A stretch of DNA of 64,000 bases from Phyto melanocephala (Eukaryota; Arthropoda; Insecta; Diptera; Rhinophoridae): positions 144,028,223-144,092,222 of the forward strand of contig OW799233.1 in the NCBI GenBank assembly GCA_941918925.1, given 5' to 3'. The position numbers and the translations under genes were made by a program. Positions 26,390 through 38,149 of the stretch are shown piece by piece; the first letter of the stretch is position 1; every line of letters starts with the position of its first letter. The notes under the pieces are model-generated. The model was not told where the DNA came from. It saw nothing but the letters and a program-made list of their open reading frames with translations, and ran no database searches.

Positions 26390-27219
26390 AGACATAATGG
26401 GAATCATTTTGATTTTTGCAAAATTCTTATGATTGCATAACATTAATAATGGTTTGGATCTCAAGCTTATTTCTAAATTTGCTTTTATCAAACTAAAGGC
26501 CATGACTGACTATCCTACAAAGTCGTGCGATTATGTCAAATAAAAATCCGATAGTTTTCTGTCCTACATAAAAAAATCGCAACAAAATGTGTTATTGGAT
26601 GCCACACTGTCATACTTGCTCAGAAAAAGCAACTCTGATCGCACAGAAACTATTATTTTATGAAAATTTCCAAAAGATTATCAAATCGGACACACTTGTC
26701 AAAAAATCTGTCACACATGTGCACTTTGTGTCCACAATATCACACTTTCTGAACACAGATACAATTTTTGACATATCGAACGACTAAATCTGATAGTCAG
26801 TCATGGCATTAAGCAGTGAAAATATTCTTTCTGCGGCAGCTAAACTAAATATGTGGCAAAGACTTTAAGTTTTGAGCAAAATAAATAAGTTCTTCGAAAC
26901 ACTTTTCGTTCTTTACATTTTTATGTTTGGGCACTTTATCCCAAAACTCAACAATACTTATATCACTGTCTAAAATAACATTTGAAAATCTTAATAGTTT
27001 CCATTGGGATACAAATTTGTCTTCATTACCACCTGTTAAATTTGGGAATGATAATAACAAAGGTTCCAAGCTTATCTCTGAACTACTTAAAACTTTATTT
27101 GGTGTAATTATCTCAAGATTTTTAAAATCTTTTCTTGAAAAATCGAGGCGCTTCAGAATTTCTTTTAAAAGTTCAATATAAAACTGTTGTATATCTTTTT
27201 TAATTTTAGGTTTTTGCAA
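26390..27219 (-). pseudogene. hAT transposase C-terminal relic
   Basis: The minus-strand frame 27,219-26,845 ends with FPNLTGGNEDKFVSQWKLLRF, then ISIVEFWDKV and CFEELIYFAQNLKSLPH. These are the hAT C-terminal dimerisation landmarks (FPN...W-x-L, FW, L..FA..L.SLPHS). A one-base shift follows and the next frame gives AAAERIFSLLN, the usual ERIFS motif. A 309-bp MITE then interrupts it, and beyond it (26,498 downward) the frame resumes FSLIKANLEISLRSKPLLML. The BED finger and catalytic domain are absent. Confidence 0.8.
26499..26807. mobile_element. 309-bp MITE nested in the hAT relic
   Basis: Perfect 16-bp terminal inverted repeats GCCATGACTGACTATC at 26,499-26,514 and GATAGTCAGTCATGGC at 26,792-26,807, with further similarity inward (AGTCGT-CGA-TATGTCAAA on both sides). 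No convincing target duplication is visible. It splits the hAT coding relic. Confidence 0.85.
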
Positions 27220-27426
27220 GCTTGCATACTTGCTACTTCATTGCAATGTGAAACATACATATTTTAAAACGCGATTTGCAAAATTAGCATACAAAATACA
27301 TAATGTATATACATATTAAAGTTTTAGTGAGAAGTAACCAAAATCAAAAAAAGTATACATCTACACATCAGAAAAAAAAAACCAATTTTGGTTAAAAGTA
27401 ACCAAATCGGCAACGCTGATTCTAAC

Positions 27427-28900
27427 ACACCAAATATATTTATAGAGAATAAAAACCAGCCGTCGCGATGTATGCGTGTATGTTATCTCAAAAATTGAAT
27501 CAATGAAAACATTTAATTATTAATTATTATTTTTTTGTTATTGCATAGCGTAAAATTCACTTATAGTAGCCAAAATCATTTTACATTTGGGGGATTCACA
27601 GTAGTGTCATAAAGTCATATGTCCTATAATAATAGCATGAAAAATTAAGACTATTGTGAACAACCCCTCATAATTAAGTGTGCTATTTTGAATTTAAATC
27701 AGCTGATGTAAAACAATTGTAAAAATAAATATTTTCTTTTGTAATGCCAAAAACAAGTAAAAAAAACAAAATAATAGCCAGTTTGTGCGAAAAGTACATT
27801 TTAGATGTTGTAATGGCAAACTCAAGTAAATAAATTACAAATAAATTAAATTTTGTTTGATAAACAAAAACAGCAGAGTCCTTAGCCGAACTGCGCTCAA
27901 ATTTAGATGTCGGCCCGATAAAATTACAGAATGAACGGCGACAGCTTACAAAATCTGTTGCGGCTTGGCTTAGCCGTTTAGCACAGGTCTCTGCTTATTA
28001 AATACGACAGCACAATAAACATAGCGTACAAAGTTTTATTATTATAAGACACTTTTTGTTTGAAAAGCAACAACAACATTTTTAAACTATTGTAAAATTT
28101 AAGGACAATATGACATGATAAGACACATTGTGAATCACCCAATTGTTTTACTTTCAATGTCCTATTTAATGTTTTTGTTAAAGTATTTTAAGTCTACAAG
28201 TGATTATTACTAGTCTTTTTAAACAAAAACCATATCTAATTAATTAGTGTCAGTTAACTGCTCTTAAATATTTAGTCAAAAATTATTATTTTAGTTTACA
28301 AAACATTTATCAAAAATACTCAATTGTAAAAACTTAAATTTCTATAAGAAATTAAGATGTACATATATATTACCCCCATTAAATGGTCATTTCATGTTTT
28401 TGTTTTCGAAACAAGGTCCTACTCAACAAGTTCAGTTTGTTGCATTTTTTATTTTTTTATTTTTAAATGCTCATATAGTGTCTAACATCACTACGCTATT
28501 TACTTAAAGTCCTTTTACATTGTCCTTGAATTGGTCAAGGCTGTGTGGAATGTGGAATAATAGTTAAAAATAAAAAAAACCAACAAATTGATAGTACAAA
28601 TAAAAAGAAATAGGAGAAAAAAATAAGAGACCCCGGTTTTGTATTATACTGCAGGATAATAATTCTTATGCGTAGTTGTTGAACTATTATTATAAGCTCG
28701 CCCCTCAAAAAACAATAAAAATATTTGCAATCGTAACAATACTTGCTCAGCATGGAGTTAGTTTTAAGCAAAATGTATATAAAAACTTCATTTTTATTAT
28801 TATTTTTTTTTTTACAAATATTTTAAATTAAAATAAAAAATATTAACGTAAAAAAGTAGAAATTAATTTCCTCAAATATCGTAAAAAAAAACAAAACTAA
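27427..28900 (+). other. PACS intron, nothing recognised
   Basis: AT-rich; the minus-strand frame at 28,535-28,771 has no recognisable features. Confidence 0.45.
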
Positions 28901-28906
28901 ATACAT

Positions 28907-29023
28907 GGGGCCGTATTCATAAAAAATATTTGAGGTTTATTAAAGGCTTATTTGACAGATGTGTAGAGAAATTTGTCAAATAAGTCTTGAATAAACCTAA
29001 AATATTTTTTATGAATACGGCCC
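28907..29023. mobile_element. Short palindromic MITE (GGGCCGTATTCAT ends)
   Basis: GGGCCGTATTCATAAAAAATATTT on the left is matched by its reverse complement on the right. The arms continue with AGGTTTATT and TTATTTGACA homology, so almost the whole 115 bp can fold into one hairpin. ATG flanks both sides, possibly a 3-bp duplication. Confidence 0.85.
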
Positions 29024-29104
29024 ATGATTTTTAAACATTTTTTTTATTAATCTCTTAATTAATTAGAATTCCTATTAGCATCTCTGTAGAACGCAGTAAA
29101 CTTA

Positions 29105-29150
29105 AACGTTCGAATAAAATTACGATCGCGTTCGTATATCACGGTTTGGC
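29105..29150 (-). repeat. Fragment of the CGAATTACGG MITE family
   Basis: CGTTCGAATAAAATTACGATCGCGTTCG resembles the reverse complement of the inner part of the MITE at 54,509-54,639. Confidence 0.45.
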
Positions 29151-29547
29151 TACATTTTTTATGCTGTGTAGTACACAGTTTAAATTTGTTTAAACTTTAA
29201 TACTTACAAAGATTTTAAAAGTTAATGACCGATTTTTAAGTAATTTTTCTTCTAAAATGATAATTTTTCTATAAAAGCTTGTGGATACGCTATCTGGACG
29301 CAGAGTTCCAATTTTTAGAAGATATTAAACTTTTTACTATTTATATCGTATTTTTTTAAGTTTATACAAAACCGTAACAACAAAATTTTTTTTATCAGTT
29401 TCTTAAATATATTTTATATGAGGAGTCGCAAAACAAACTCACTTAGTGTTAATTTTTTATAGCAGATTTTAGCCTAATTAATAATATAAAAATTACAAAA
29501 TCTGCCGCTTCTTCCATAAAATAAAGAAAGAGAAATTATTTATAACT

Positions 29548-29660
29548 AGCGGACCCGGACCCGGCGAACTTCGCCTCGATCAAAATGACACCTGTTAGAT
29601 TGCGCAAAGTCTAAGTCAACGTATAACGCCATCTATCGAATTTTAGCTGAGAACTTTCTA
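29548..29660 (+). mobile_element. RTE-like tail fragment
   Basis: Contains ACTAGCGGACCCGGACCCGGCGAACTTCGCC, a familiar start of insect RTE-type 3' regions, then GTATAACGCCATCTATCG. The GACCCG unit is duplicated. Class inferred. Confidence 0.45.
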
Positions 29661-30042
29661 TTTTTTCATTTGAAAACCCATTAAGGAATAATTTCACACA
29701 AGATTTCATACAAAAACTCGATTTTTCCAATTTTCAGACTTTTCCGGAGGGCCAGCCGTTTTCATTTTATGAATTACTATAAATTTTTTACACCATTTTT
29801 ATATACATACATATATAGATTCAAATTATGTTGTTACAAAGTAGTTAAAATTGTGTTGTAAACTTTCTTAAAAAAAAAGCTTTTACAGACGATGTTTATT
29901 TAAAAATTCGATACGATTTAATAAGCATTTGTTATTTGTATTTAAACTTTTATTAAGAGATATCAATACCAAAGCATATTTATCTATCAGGTAAACACGG
30001 ATTGGAGATAGTTAATTTGTTGAAATGTTTTATATATTTAAC

Positions 30043-30750
30043 AGGTGGGCCATTTAAAAGTTTAAATTTTAAAATGTAATAAAACAATAACGGTTTGAAA
30101 TCTTGCCAAATTTATTTTTTTGTTGTGAAGTACAATTTTTCCGGTTAGAAATTAAGTATTATTTAATTCATATGGCTTCCGCGGCTGGCTTTACAGTAAC
30201 CTATTCGATCGGATCAATTTTCGAGCACTTTTTGGAATGTTGGCCTTTAAATGCTCAATTGTGTCTGGTTTGTCTGTATAATACTTGTCTTTAACGGCGC
30301 CTCATTAGAAACGGTGTCAAATCGAAGCTTCTTGGCGGTCAAATAACAACAACACTTCGGCGAATTAAAAGACTATCAAACGTTGTACATAATAAATCTG
30401 TGGTATGAGATTTGCGGCAAGGTCCTTTATCCTATTGAAACAAGACAACGTTCACATCAATACCAGTAAGAACGGGCACAAATAAATCGGTTATCATGGT
30501 GCGATAGGTGTCTTCATTGACCGTAATGATTACGTCGTCCTTATTTTCAAAGAAATTATGCTTTTAAACAGTCACTCATAATGGGTGCATTGGCATTGGC
30601 GTTTGGGTTTTCTGAGTTCCAAATACAGCAATTTTTCTTATGAACGTAACCGACAAAGTGAAAATGAGCTTTATCCGAAAAGATGATTTTTTTTACGACA
30701 TTTTCGTGAAATTTCCGACCAATTGTCTTTGTTTTGGAAATTAGTTTATA
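30043..30750 (-). pseudogene. Mariner/Tc1-like transposase relic
   Basis: Read on the minus strand from about 30,730 it gives KKIIFSDKAHFHFVGYVHKK, then NCCIWNSENPN; later VNEDTYRTMITDLFVPVLTGID and NVVLFQ; then PPRSFDLTP; then KDKYYTDKPDTIEHLKANI; and finally KASRGSHMN. These are the DDE-domain landmarks of mariner-type transposases in order, with stops and shifts between them. GGTGGGCCATTTAAAAG at about 30,043 may be the terminal inverted repeat of the 3' end. The 5' half is missing, cut next to a mini-me-like copy. Confidence 0.82.
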
Positions 30751-30784
30751 ATAAATCCCAACGCTGTTAAAGAATAAATCTATA

Positions 30785-31232
30785 CAAAAAAAAAATGTGC
30801 CTATAACTTTACCGATTAGAGCCCGATTTATTCAAAAATTTTTACGAATATCTCTAGAGGCATATTATATCTACCAATAGTAACAAAGGTACCTTTAATT
30901 TATTTTATGACTGAAAATTTTTAATTTCGATGGGAAAAAATAGAAGTAGTGGACGTAGTAGTAGAAAGTTATGGGGCGATTTTGCTAAATTTAAATAGCG
31001 ACACATTCTAGGATATTTCTAAAAGATTGATACCATACACAGGTATTAGTAACATGTGGTTGCTTCTAAAAGTTGATTTCACCCAACACACGGGATAAGG
31101 CTTAATCGACTCTTCTATTCCTTAGCTTTCAGAAAATATATACTTTAGGGGTCAGAAATGAAAATTGTAGAAATTACAAACGGAATGACAAACCTATCTA
31201 TACCCTTGTGCACCACAGGTGAAGGGTATAAT
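30785..31232 (-). mobile_element. mini-me-like element, type B, 5' part
   Basis: The reverse strand begins at 31,232 with TATACCCTTCACCTGTGGTGC, then TTTGTCATTCCGTTTGTAATTTC and AAAGTATATATTTTCTGAAAGC. It is truncated near 30,785 next to the mariner relic. Confidence 0.72.
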
Positions 31233-31454
31233 AATCAGCTGACGACCAAATAAATTAATATACCTTAGACAGCACATAATATTTATTGTGTAAAAAAGTA
31301 AATTAAAATAAACAAAACAAAAATATATAAGTAATAAAAATCATAACCTTAAAATATAACATATTCGTAGACGATGTATTAATAATAATAAGTATTACGC
31401 ATTTTGCTTAATCTGTTGTTTCTTTTATTTTAACAAATTATCACTAAAAAATAT

Positions 31455-31500
31455 TTCATTCGGTAATGCCGAATTTTATATACCCGCTACCAATAAAAAG
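31455..31500 (-). repeat. mini-me-like 3' end fragment
   Basis: ATTCGGTAATGCCGAATTTTATATACCCGCTACCA: hairpin plus subterminal repeat in reverse orientation, without a body. Confidence 0.55.
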
Positions 31501-31959
31501 TTAAAACTTTTAGGGAATGTTTAACTCACCCTATATAGATTTGTGGAGAAAAAAAAAACACAAATTATGATAAAAGTCATATTAGCCCATATAAGCCATG
31601 CTAAAATTTCCATATTAAACAAATTTGATTTTTATATTGTCATACTGTCAGCATTTTTACTTCCTTTTTACGAAAATTTATCAAACAAATATTTAAGGCA
31701 CTAGCTCTATGCCTGCTCTATGATGTTATACATTGCAACAATTTTTGGCATAAATAAGGCCAAATTATGGGAATAAAATAAATGGGCAAAAAATGGTAAA
31801 GTTTTTTTTTTTTGGTAAGAAAACACACTCCCGAAAAATACCCCAAACGGTAAAAAAGTGTTATTAATATTTTTTAACCTTGTCTGATTAATACTGTTTC
31901 CTTTTCTAAAAAAAAATTTTACCCCTTTTCTGTCCTTACTTTCTAAAATGGCTTTTGTA

Positions 31960-32459
31960 AAGGGACCGCCAAATAACTCTTTTTTTTATAAAAAAGTGTA
32001 GCCAATATCCTCCTCTTCAATTTTTGTGAGCAAAAATTCGTTCAACATGGCCCGATAACGATTGCCATTGACTACGGCCACTCCTTGCCCATTTTCAAAT
32101 TAAAACGGCCCAATTATGCCGCTGGAACAAAATCCGCACCAAACAGTGACTCGTTTTGGGTGTATCGGCTCTTCAATGTATGCGTGCGGGTTTTCTGTGC
32201 CCCAAATGAGATAATTTTGTTTGTTTACATACCCGCCAAGATTAAAATGAGCTTCATCTAAAAAGATGATTTTTTTTTTGCAAAATCGGCCAAAGTAATG
32301 TCGCAATATTTCCCAGCGTTGTTCAAACGTATACACAACCATATTCGTTCAGCGGAAGGATAAAACTAATTATCTGTCAAATCAGACATGAACTAAGTGT
32401 TACCATTCACGAACTAGTTGAACACTAGTTGAAAAAAAAACGTTTAATGGCGGACTCTT
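31960..32459 (-). mobile_element. Mariner deletion derivative (500 bp)
   Basis: TA dinucleotides flank the ends (31,958-31,959 and 32,460-32,461). The ends match as inverted repeats: AAGGGACCGCCAAATAAC on the left and AAGAGTCCGCCATTAAAC (reverse strand) on the right. The minus strand encodes MVVYTFEQRWEILRHYFGR (the start of the transposase) joined directly to KIIFLDEAHFNLGGYVNKQN, YLIWGTENPHAYIEEP, RVTVWCGF, then, after a stop, AVVNGNRYRAMLNEFLLTKI. A large internal deletion fused the N terminus to the catalytic domain and the C terminus is lost. Confidence 0.82.
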
Positions 32460-32461
32460 TA

Positions 32462-33138
32462 TAAAGTGGTGGATATTTTTTATGGACAAATTTAATGCCA
32501 ATTTCAAGGTTTTTTTAAACATCTTTAGCAATAATTACACAATAGCAGATTTAATGAAAAAATACTATATTCTTAGGAGTTATACTTAATATAATATTTA
32601 GAGAACTTACAGAGAATTTACGCAATTTTGTAAATGTTAGTTTTCACCATTAAACACAAACTTTAATTTGGTACTAAATTGATCCTATTCATAATCGGGT
32701 CGAATTATAAGTCCGAATTTCTTTAAAAACGATGCCGTCCAGAAAGTTATAGGTAATGTGGAAAAAAAATTTCGCCTGCAAAAGTAATGTGGAAAAAACA
32801 CTGCCCATAATTAAATTGACGGCAGTAAAGTTATTGTTTAAAAAAGGGCAACATTTTTTTCAGAAAAGGAAATGTCATAAGATTCAATGTCGTCATCATA
32901 ATTAATTTGTATAGGTATGGTATAATGGTCAAGTTGGACTGAAGTTTTAAGTATAACTTTCTCACTTGTTTTATTTTTATTAATTTCTTAACTTATTGCT
33001 TAATATAACTACATCATTTATTTATCTTATTCTTTTATAAATTTTATATTTATTTATTTAATTTTTGCTATTAGTTTAATTATTATTTTATTTATTTACT
33101 TGTAATTGCATGGCTTGAATTGAAAATTTCTTTTGCAG
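32462..33138 (+). other. PACS intron, nothing recognised
   Basis: AT-rich; ends at the acceptor of the 33,139 exon. Confidence 0.5.
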
Positions 33139-33261
33139 GCAACATTGAGCGCAGATCATCGGATAAAAGCGACCAATTGACCAATTCGTCATTTCAATTT
33201 GAAAATAACAAACACAAATGCATTCATTTAACAAACAATAACAATTCGGCTACAACACCAG
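33139..33261 (+). CDS. KrT95D: PACS sorting adaptor, small symmetric exon (possible cassette)
   Basis: The acceptor is TTTTGCAG and the donor GTCTGT, weaker than its neighbours. Length is 123 nt, phase 1 in and out, so skipping it keeps the frame. With the G left by the previous exon it reads GNIERRSSDKSDQLTNSSFQ and continues Asn-rich with a TTP end. This low-complexity Ser/Asn linker lies between the PFF landmark and the central domain, where PACS proteins vary. Because the exon is symmetric with a non-consensus donor, alternative use is plausible but not shown. It is less certain than the other exons because little of it is conserved. Confidence 0.7.
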
Positions 33262-34640
33262 GTCTGTGTAATTAATTAAAGAAAAAAGAAACAATAAAAT
33301 TTACATTTAAATTTAACTTTTCTCTCAAAATTATTTTATTACCAATCACCTAAAATTGTTTTAAGCAAAAAAAAAAAAAAACATTAAATTAATTAAAAGA
33401 AAAATAATTTAATTTGTAAAATCACGTTTCCTCTAACAATTTCTTTTTCTAAGCTTTTTTTTCAATTTTGAATTGGCCTCATTTATTTTGTTTTATTTCC
33501 TTTCTATTTTAATCACAATCTGTTTCTCATACTCTTCCTTCAAATAAAAAAAAGTTGTTGTTCCCCACTGTGTGTGTAAAACTATAAACACCAAAAATGA
33601 ATGTCTTCACTGTTTAAGCTAAAGAAAAATAAAATAAATACATAAATACATATGTACATACATATTTAATTTCTATTGTATTTAAAACGGTCGGTTCGGT
33701 CATCTCCTTATACATTTATAAAGGTATAACAGCAATTACTCCTCTATGCAGCTAAATCAGTATAAATAGCACACTTGCCTCTTAATTTTAGTTTAAATGT
33801 TTCGTCTGAATTTTGCTCAACAGAATGGGCACAAGTTCTGTATTTCAAGTTAAATTAAACTGTAATAATATTTTAGAACAATTTAATTTGACTCAGAATA
33901 CTTAACAGACACGTATTTATATGTTTACTTTTCTAATCTTTGAATATATGAGCTAATTTAGTTCAACTACCTTGAAATTTAATATTGAATATTTTTGACA
34001 ACATTCAATATCAAGGAGTGCTATTTATATGTTTTTGCTTGTTGCTAATATCCGCTTGTGTTGTCCTTAGTGGCTTAAAATTTATTAATTTTATAATTTT
34101 TGTATCATAATTTACAATAATCTAAAGAGTGTTTTTTTAAAGGTATAGAATTTAAGGTTGGCAATACTGCTTGATATGTGCCTCAGTTCGACAGCTGTTA
34201 CTTGTTTTCTTCTTAGATTTGTTTGTCATTTCATTATATCCAGAAAAACACTGTTTGCTGTGCTTTATGGTGTTGGCTGCTGCTAAAGAAAGCACTGTTG
34301 AAGAAACACTGCCAATACATAATTAAAACATCATATTTTTTTTTTTGGTGGCATTTTTGAGAGAATGAGTGTCTTAAAATATAAGCATTAGTTTTTCTCA
34401 AACTCAAATAAAATCTGTCTCTACGACTTATACTAGATTCTAAATTGGGTTTTAATTGGAAAAATCACATTACGTCGGAATCTTGTATCGTCATTAATTC
34501 GTGACCGCTTAAGGTCCATAATCACTGACTTTTAAGTACCATAATTTAATAGCATTAATGCGGATAAGCTGTTGTTCTACAAAGCTCATGTTACAAACGA
34601 TTTTTTTAAAGAAACGTTCGGTGAACGAATGTTTTAACAC
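33262..34640 (+). other. PACS intron, nothing recognised
   Basis: AT-rich with short repeats; no supported feature. Confidence 0.5.
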
Positions 34641-34649
34641 CGCTGAAAT

Positions 34650-35070
34650 ATTTTTTGTGGGGCTAAGCGAAGTCTTTGACTGCTGACGATTGACATCTTT
34701 GAAGGCATGGAGCCATCACTATCTAAAACTCTGGTCAGAGATTTTGGTGGAGACTGACTAGAGACCCATCTGCTACCGGGGGAGTCAGTAAACTCCCCGG
34801 TAGAATTTTTATTGATGAGGTCTCTTCGGAGTGCTCGTGATAGCTGTGGTTTATTCCCAAGCGGCGGTGGTTGAATGTCGGATGTTTAACAAAAATAATT
34901 CAGATAGTTCCGAGCTCTTTAACAAAGTGCCTATACATCAACCAATAGATTAATGTAAGTAAGAATTGCCCCCTGTGGTCATGATTGAGTCCACAACATG
35001 ATACACAGCCGCGGTAGTTGGGCGTCAGAAATGCACCCCAGTGATAAGACCACCATCAAATTATGGAATT
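34650..35070. other. GC-richer block of unknown origin with a strong hairpin
   Basis: Base composition is clearly richer in G and C than the intron around it. It contains an inverted repeat at 34,773-34,803 (CTACCGGGGGAGT / ACTCCCCGGTAG, one bulged G, 6-base loop). It may be a fragment of a mobile element. I do not recognise a coding frame. Confidence 0.45.
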
Positions 35071-36040
35071 CGGTACATGTACTAACGTTCTTCAAACAAC
35101 TTCTTGTCATACCGCCTTTATTACTGCAGAAGGTAATCTAAAATTAGACTTTCTCCGAGCCAGTCGAAATGGCCCGGAAAACATTTTAAAACAAAAAATT
35201 ATATTTCGAACAAAGCCAAGTTTAGAGCACATAACACCGTTTATTGCAATTTAAAGTTCTATACTATTGGAAAAAGTACTTGTTATAAGCTTATCTTCCT
35301 ACTTATGACACATGTCTGCATATTGATTGTTGTTTTATATTGTCTTTGCATATTATATGCCAGATCACAGCCTATTTTGCATGTAGTTATATTCCAACTA
35401 TTTAAATTTTTTATTTTATCCTAAATGGTATTAATTTACATAATTTGTTATTCTTAATTTTAATATCAATTATACATTGTCTATAATTTGCTAGAATAAT
35501 TAAAATTAATATTTAGCTTAATTAAAATTATATACTATTTTGCATGCGTTTAAAGTGTCTGTCTAAACAATTCTATATAGTTCATTGCACTAATTTAGTT
35601 TTTTTTTATTTAAAATATACAATTTATTTTTAACTTTTAAATTATCTCCTTATATTTATGAATTTTTAACTCCTCTTTCACAAATTTTATTAAGTGTTTG
35701 TCGTTGTCGGCACCGCATAAACAAATTATAATGCATTTCAAAAAAAAAAAAAAAAAAATACATTTACATATATCATTGTGAAGCATACAAGACCACCTAC
35801 TAGTTGTAGAAGATATAATACTTATTTTGAAAATACTTTTGGTATGTGTATTGTGTGCATACATATTTAGACCTTGTTTAATAGAAACCACAATATAACC
35901 ACAATAATTGCTTTAAAAGATGGACACACATAACTACTGCTTTAATTATGGACTTTAGTGGTTCGTAGACGCACACACAAGTACCATTTTTAAGGAAACT
36001 ATAGATAAAGTGACAGATAAGTCAATGTCATAACAAAACC

Positions 36041-36249
36041 AAGGCACATTTATTCATCAGGTAATCTTGTTTCGTCAGCTGATTATTTTTTTTCTTCACT
36101 TATTTTAAATTTCAGTTGTCAAAGTCTATAGATAAAAAAACAATTTTCTCTCCTCACTCATTTATTTCAAATGCCAAACTTTATATATAAAAAATATAAA
36201 CAAAAAAATTCCCTCTGAACTGCAATTACCTGATGAATTAATATGCCTT
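36041..36249. mobile_element. MULE-like MITE, copy 1
   Basis: Ends AAGGCACATTTATTCATCAGGTA and TACCTGATGAATTAATATGCCTT form imperfect terminal inverted repeats of about 23 bp. The body is shared with 52,338-52,543 (GTCAGCTGATTATTTTTTT..., AATTTCAGTTGTCAAA, TATATAAAAAATATAAAC). Flanking 9-mers TAACAAAAC and AAACATAAC agree at 7 of 9. Confidence 0.8.
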
Positions 36250-36589
36250 AAACATAACTGTAAAAAATCATAAGAAAAGTATTGCACACATCTTAAAAAT
36301 AAGTATAAGGTTTTCACATAGGGTTGATACAAGTTTGATTAAACAAACGGTAAGGTGAACGAACGAACAAACAGAGTTGCATAACTTGCAGTAAAAATAA
36401 GCCACAGGAAACTCTTTAGCCACATTGCAGTTATGGTTGGGTATGCTGTTCATGCTGGTGGAGTAATTGGTCCATATATATAAATCAATGGAAAATATTA
36501 CAGAACATTTTAAACAATTTTTTTCTTTCCTTCTTTCGATTTAAAAAAAATCGTGATAACCTACCAAAAAGTTTTTCGAATGAAAAATT

Positions 36590-36900
36590 CAGACTTCATA
36601 TCCTTACCTAAATGTTTTGCCAAATCACAGCAAACTATGTCTTCTGTACTGCTTCTTTTTCAGCAGTGAAAAAAGTAGACTTATTATTTCAATATTATTT
36701 TTTTTTTATATTTCTCCCTTACTTGCTGCTACTTTTTTTTAGTAGTGCTTAAGGAGAAGGCATGATTAAGCCATTCCTGGTAGGAGTGAAGTTAGCGCTT
36801 ATTGATTGCATAAAATAGACCTACGAGTGGGCCATATAAAATTTATGTCATGTCTAGAAGCTATCTTCGAAGCATGTAAGTACAAAGTAAGCGAGTCAAG
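36590..36900 (+). repeat. Unclassified interspersed repeat, copy 2
   Basis: Homologous to the minus strand of 3,100-3,430; shared landmarks include TTTCTCCCTTACTTGCTGCT, GGCATGATTAAGCC and CTGGTAGGAGTGAAG. No ends or coding capacity could be defined. Confidence 0.6.
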
Positions 36901-37539
36901 TAGCGCTTTTTGGTGAAAACATTTACTCATGTATTGTCAATCACATTTCGCATTAAATTGGCTATTATGATTTGAAACCACTGAGAGATGTTTTGCGTTT
37001 CGTAATTTCAGATTTAAACCACAAGCATGTAATTAGTGAATTGATGTATTTCATTTTAACAGATGTTTTCTTTGACATTGGACTCAAATTTTTTTATTTT
37101 TTTATTTTTGGAAAGCAATTAATATATGATGAGATGATATATAAATTGAATGTAATTTGAAATCACGTGTGCAAAAACGCATAGGCGATTATCTCAAGAA
37201 ATGGTCCAGCTAATTACATTTTCAGATCTTGTAGTTAAACACCTTGAGATTTATTTCTTTTGGAATATGTTTAGTTACAAGCGTATTCTGAAAGTCAAGC
37301 GTTTTTGATGAAATACATCAAATTGTATGCGAAAAAGTTACCAATTTTCTGGTTGACAGAATGCGATATGTACACAGCAGTCACGGCGTTTAGACTAATG
37401 ATAATATTTTTCATACATAATATGTAGTGTAGTGTAACCTTTGAAATAAAAAATAAAAAAAATATTTTCGTCCCCCTGTTACACACATTTTTGGTTATAA
37501 AATATAAAATTATTAATGTTTTTGGACAAAATTTTTATC

Positions 37540-37960
37540 ATTTAACTTTCATTTGAAGTGTTCGCCTTTGGCCCTCATCCACTGAAACAATTTGTAATTC
37601 AGGGGGCTTAGGTCATGTCAGGTCGGTAAGAGGGGGAATCTTCAGAGAAAATTAAAGTTTTCAAATTTTTTTCAAAGCAATACTTGCGTCGTTTTGCCTT
37701 ATGAGCTGGCGGAGAAAATGCTGCAAAGTCCACAGCTGGTTTTGAAAAAGTGAATGGTTAAGTGACTTCGCAACAGCTTTCCAAACACTTTCTATTGCTA
37801 AATTTTGACCGAGTGTTGACCCCTTGTGCACAGAAATGCCAGTCAGTGACCCCACCAAACCGTGACTGCAGATGGATAATGATTCTCTTGGTTAAATTTT
37901 TTTTCTGTGCAGTAAAACTTATTTCGTCCGTAACAGGATTTTTCTATGCAAATTATCAAT
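37540..37960 (-). pseudogene. Tc1/mariner transposase relic
   Basis: The minus strand gives HYPSAVTVWWG, a CAQGVNTRSK stretch, then PPAHKAKRRKYCFEKNL and FSEDSPSYRPDMT in shifted frames. This is the order of Tc1-type DDE landmarks (SVMVWWG, the Gln-Asp-x-Ala-Pro-x-His block, WPSxSPDLNP). The catalytic QQD is eroded and several stops are present. Confidence 0.68.
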
Positions 37961-38149
37961 GTACTTTACTAAAAGGTATTTAGATTTTTTTGCCCCATTT
38001 TTTTAAAGCCATAATTTGACATTATATAAGGAAAAAGAAAACGGGAGAGTAGCGCAATTAAAATGTCAATATTTATCCTGAATGTCATACAATAGCAACA
38101 CGTATTTGCTTCAATCCTATGAGATTTGCTACAAAGTTTAGATGTTTTA

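Larger units (their letters stand above)
26171..27418 (-). mobile_element. Internally deleted hAT transposon with nested MITE
   Basis: The termini are CAGCGTTGCC at 26,171-26,180 and GGCAACGCTG at 27,409-27,418, a perfect 10-bp inverted repeat. The flanking 8-mers are ATTATAAC (26,163-26,170) and ATTCTAAC (27,419-27,426), an 8-bp duplication with one mismatch. The interior holds only the C-terminal part of a minus-strand transposase. At 1,248 bp including a 309-bp insertion it is a deletion derivative. Confidence 0.88.
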
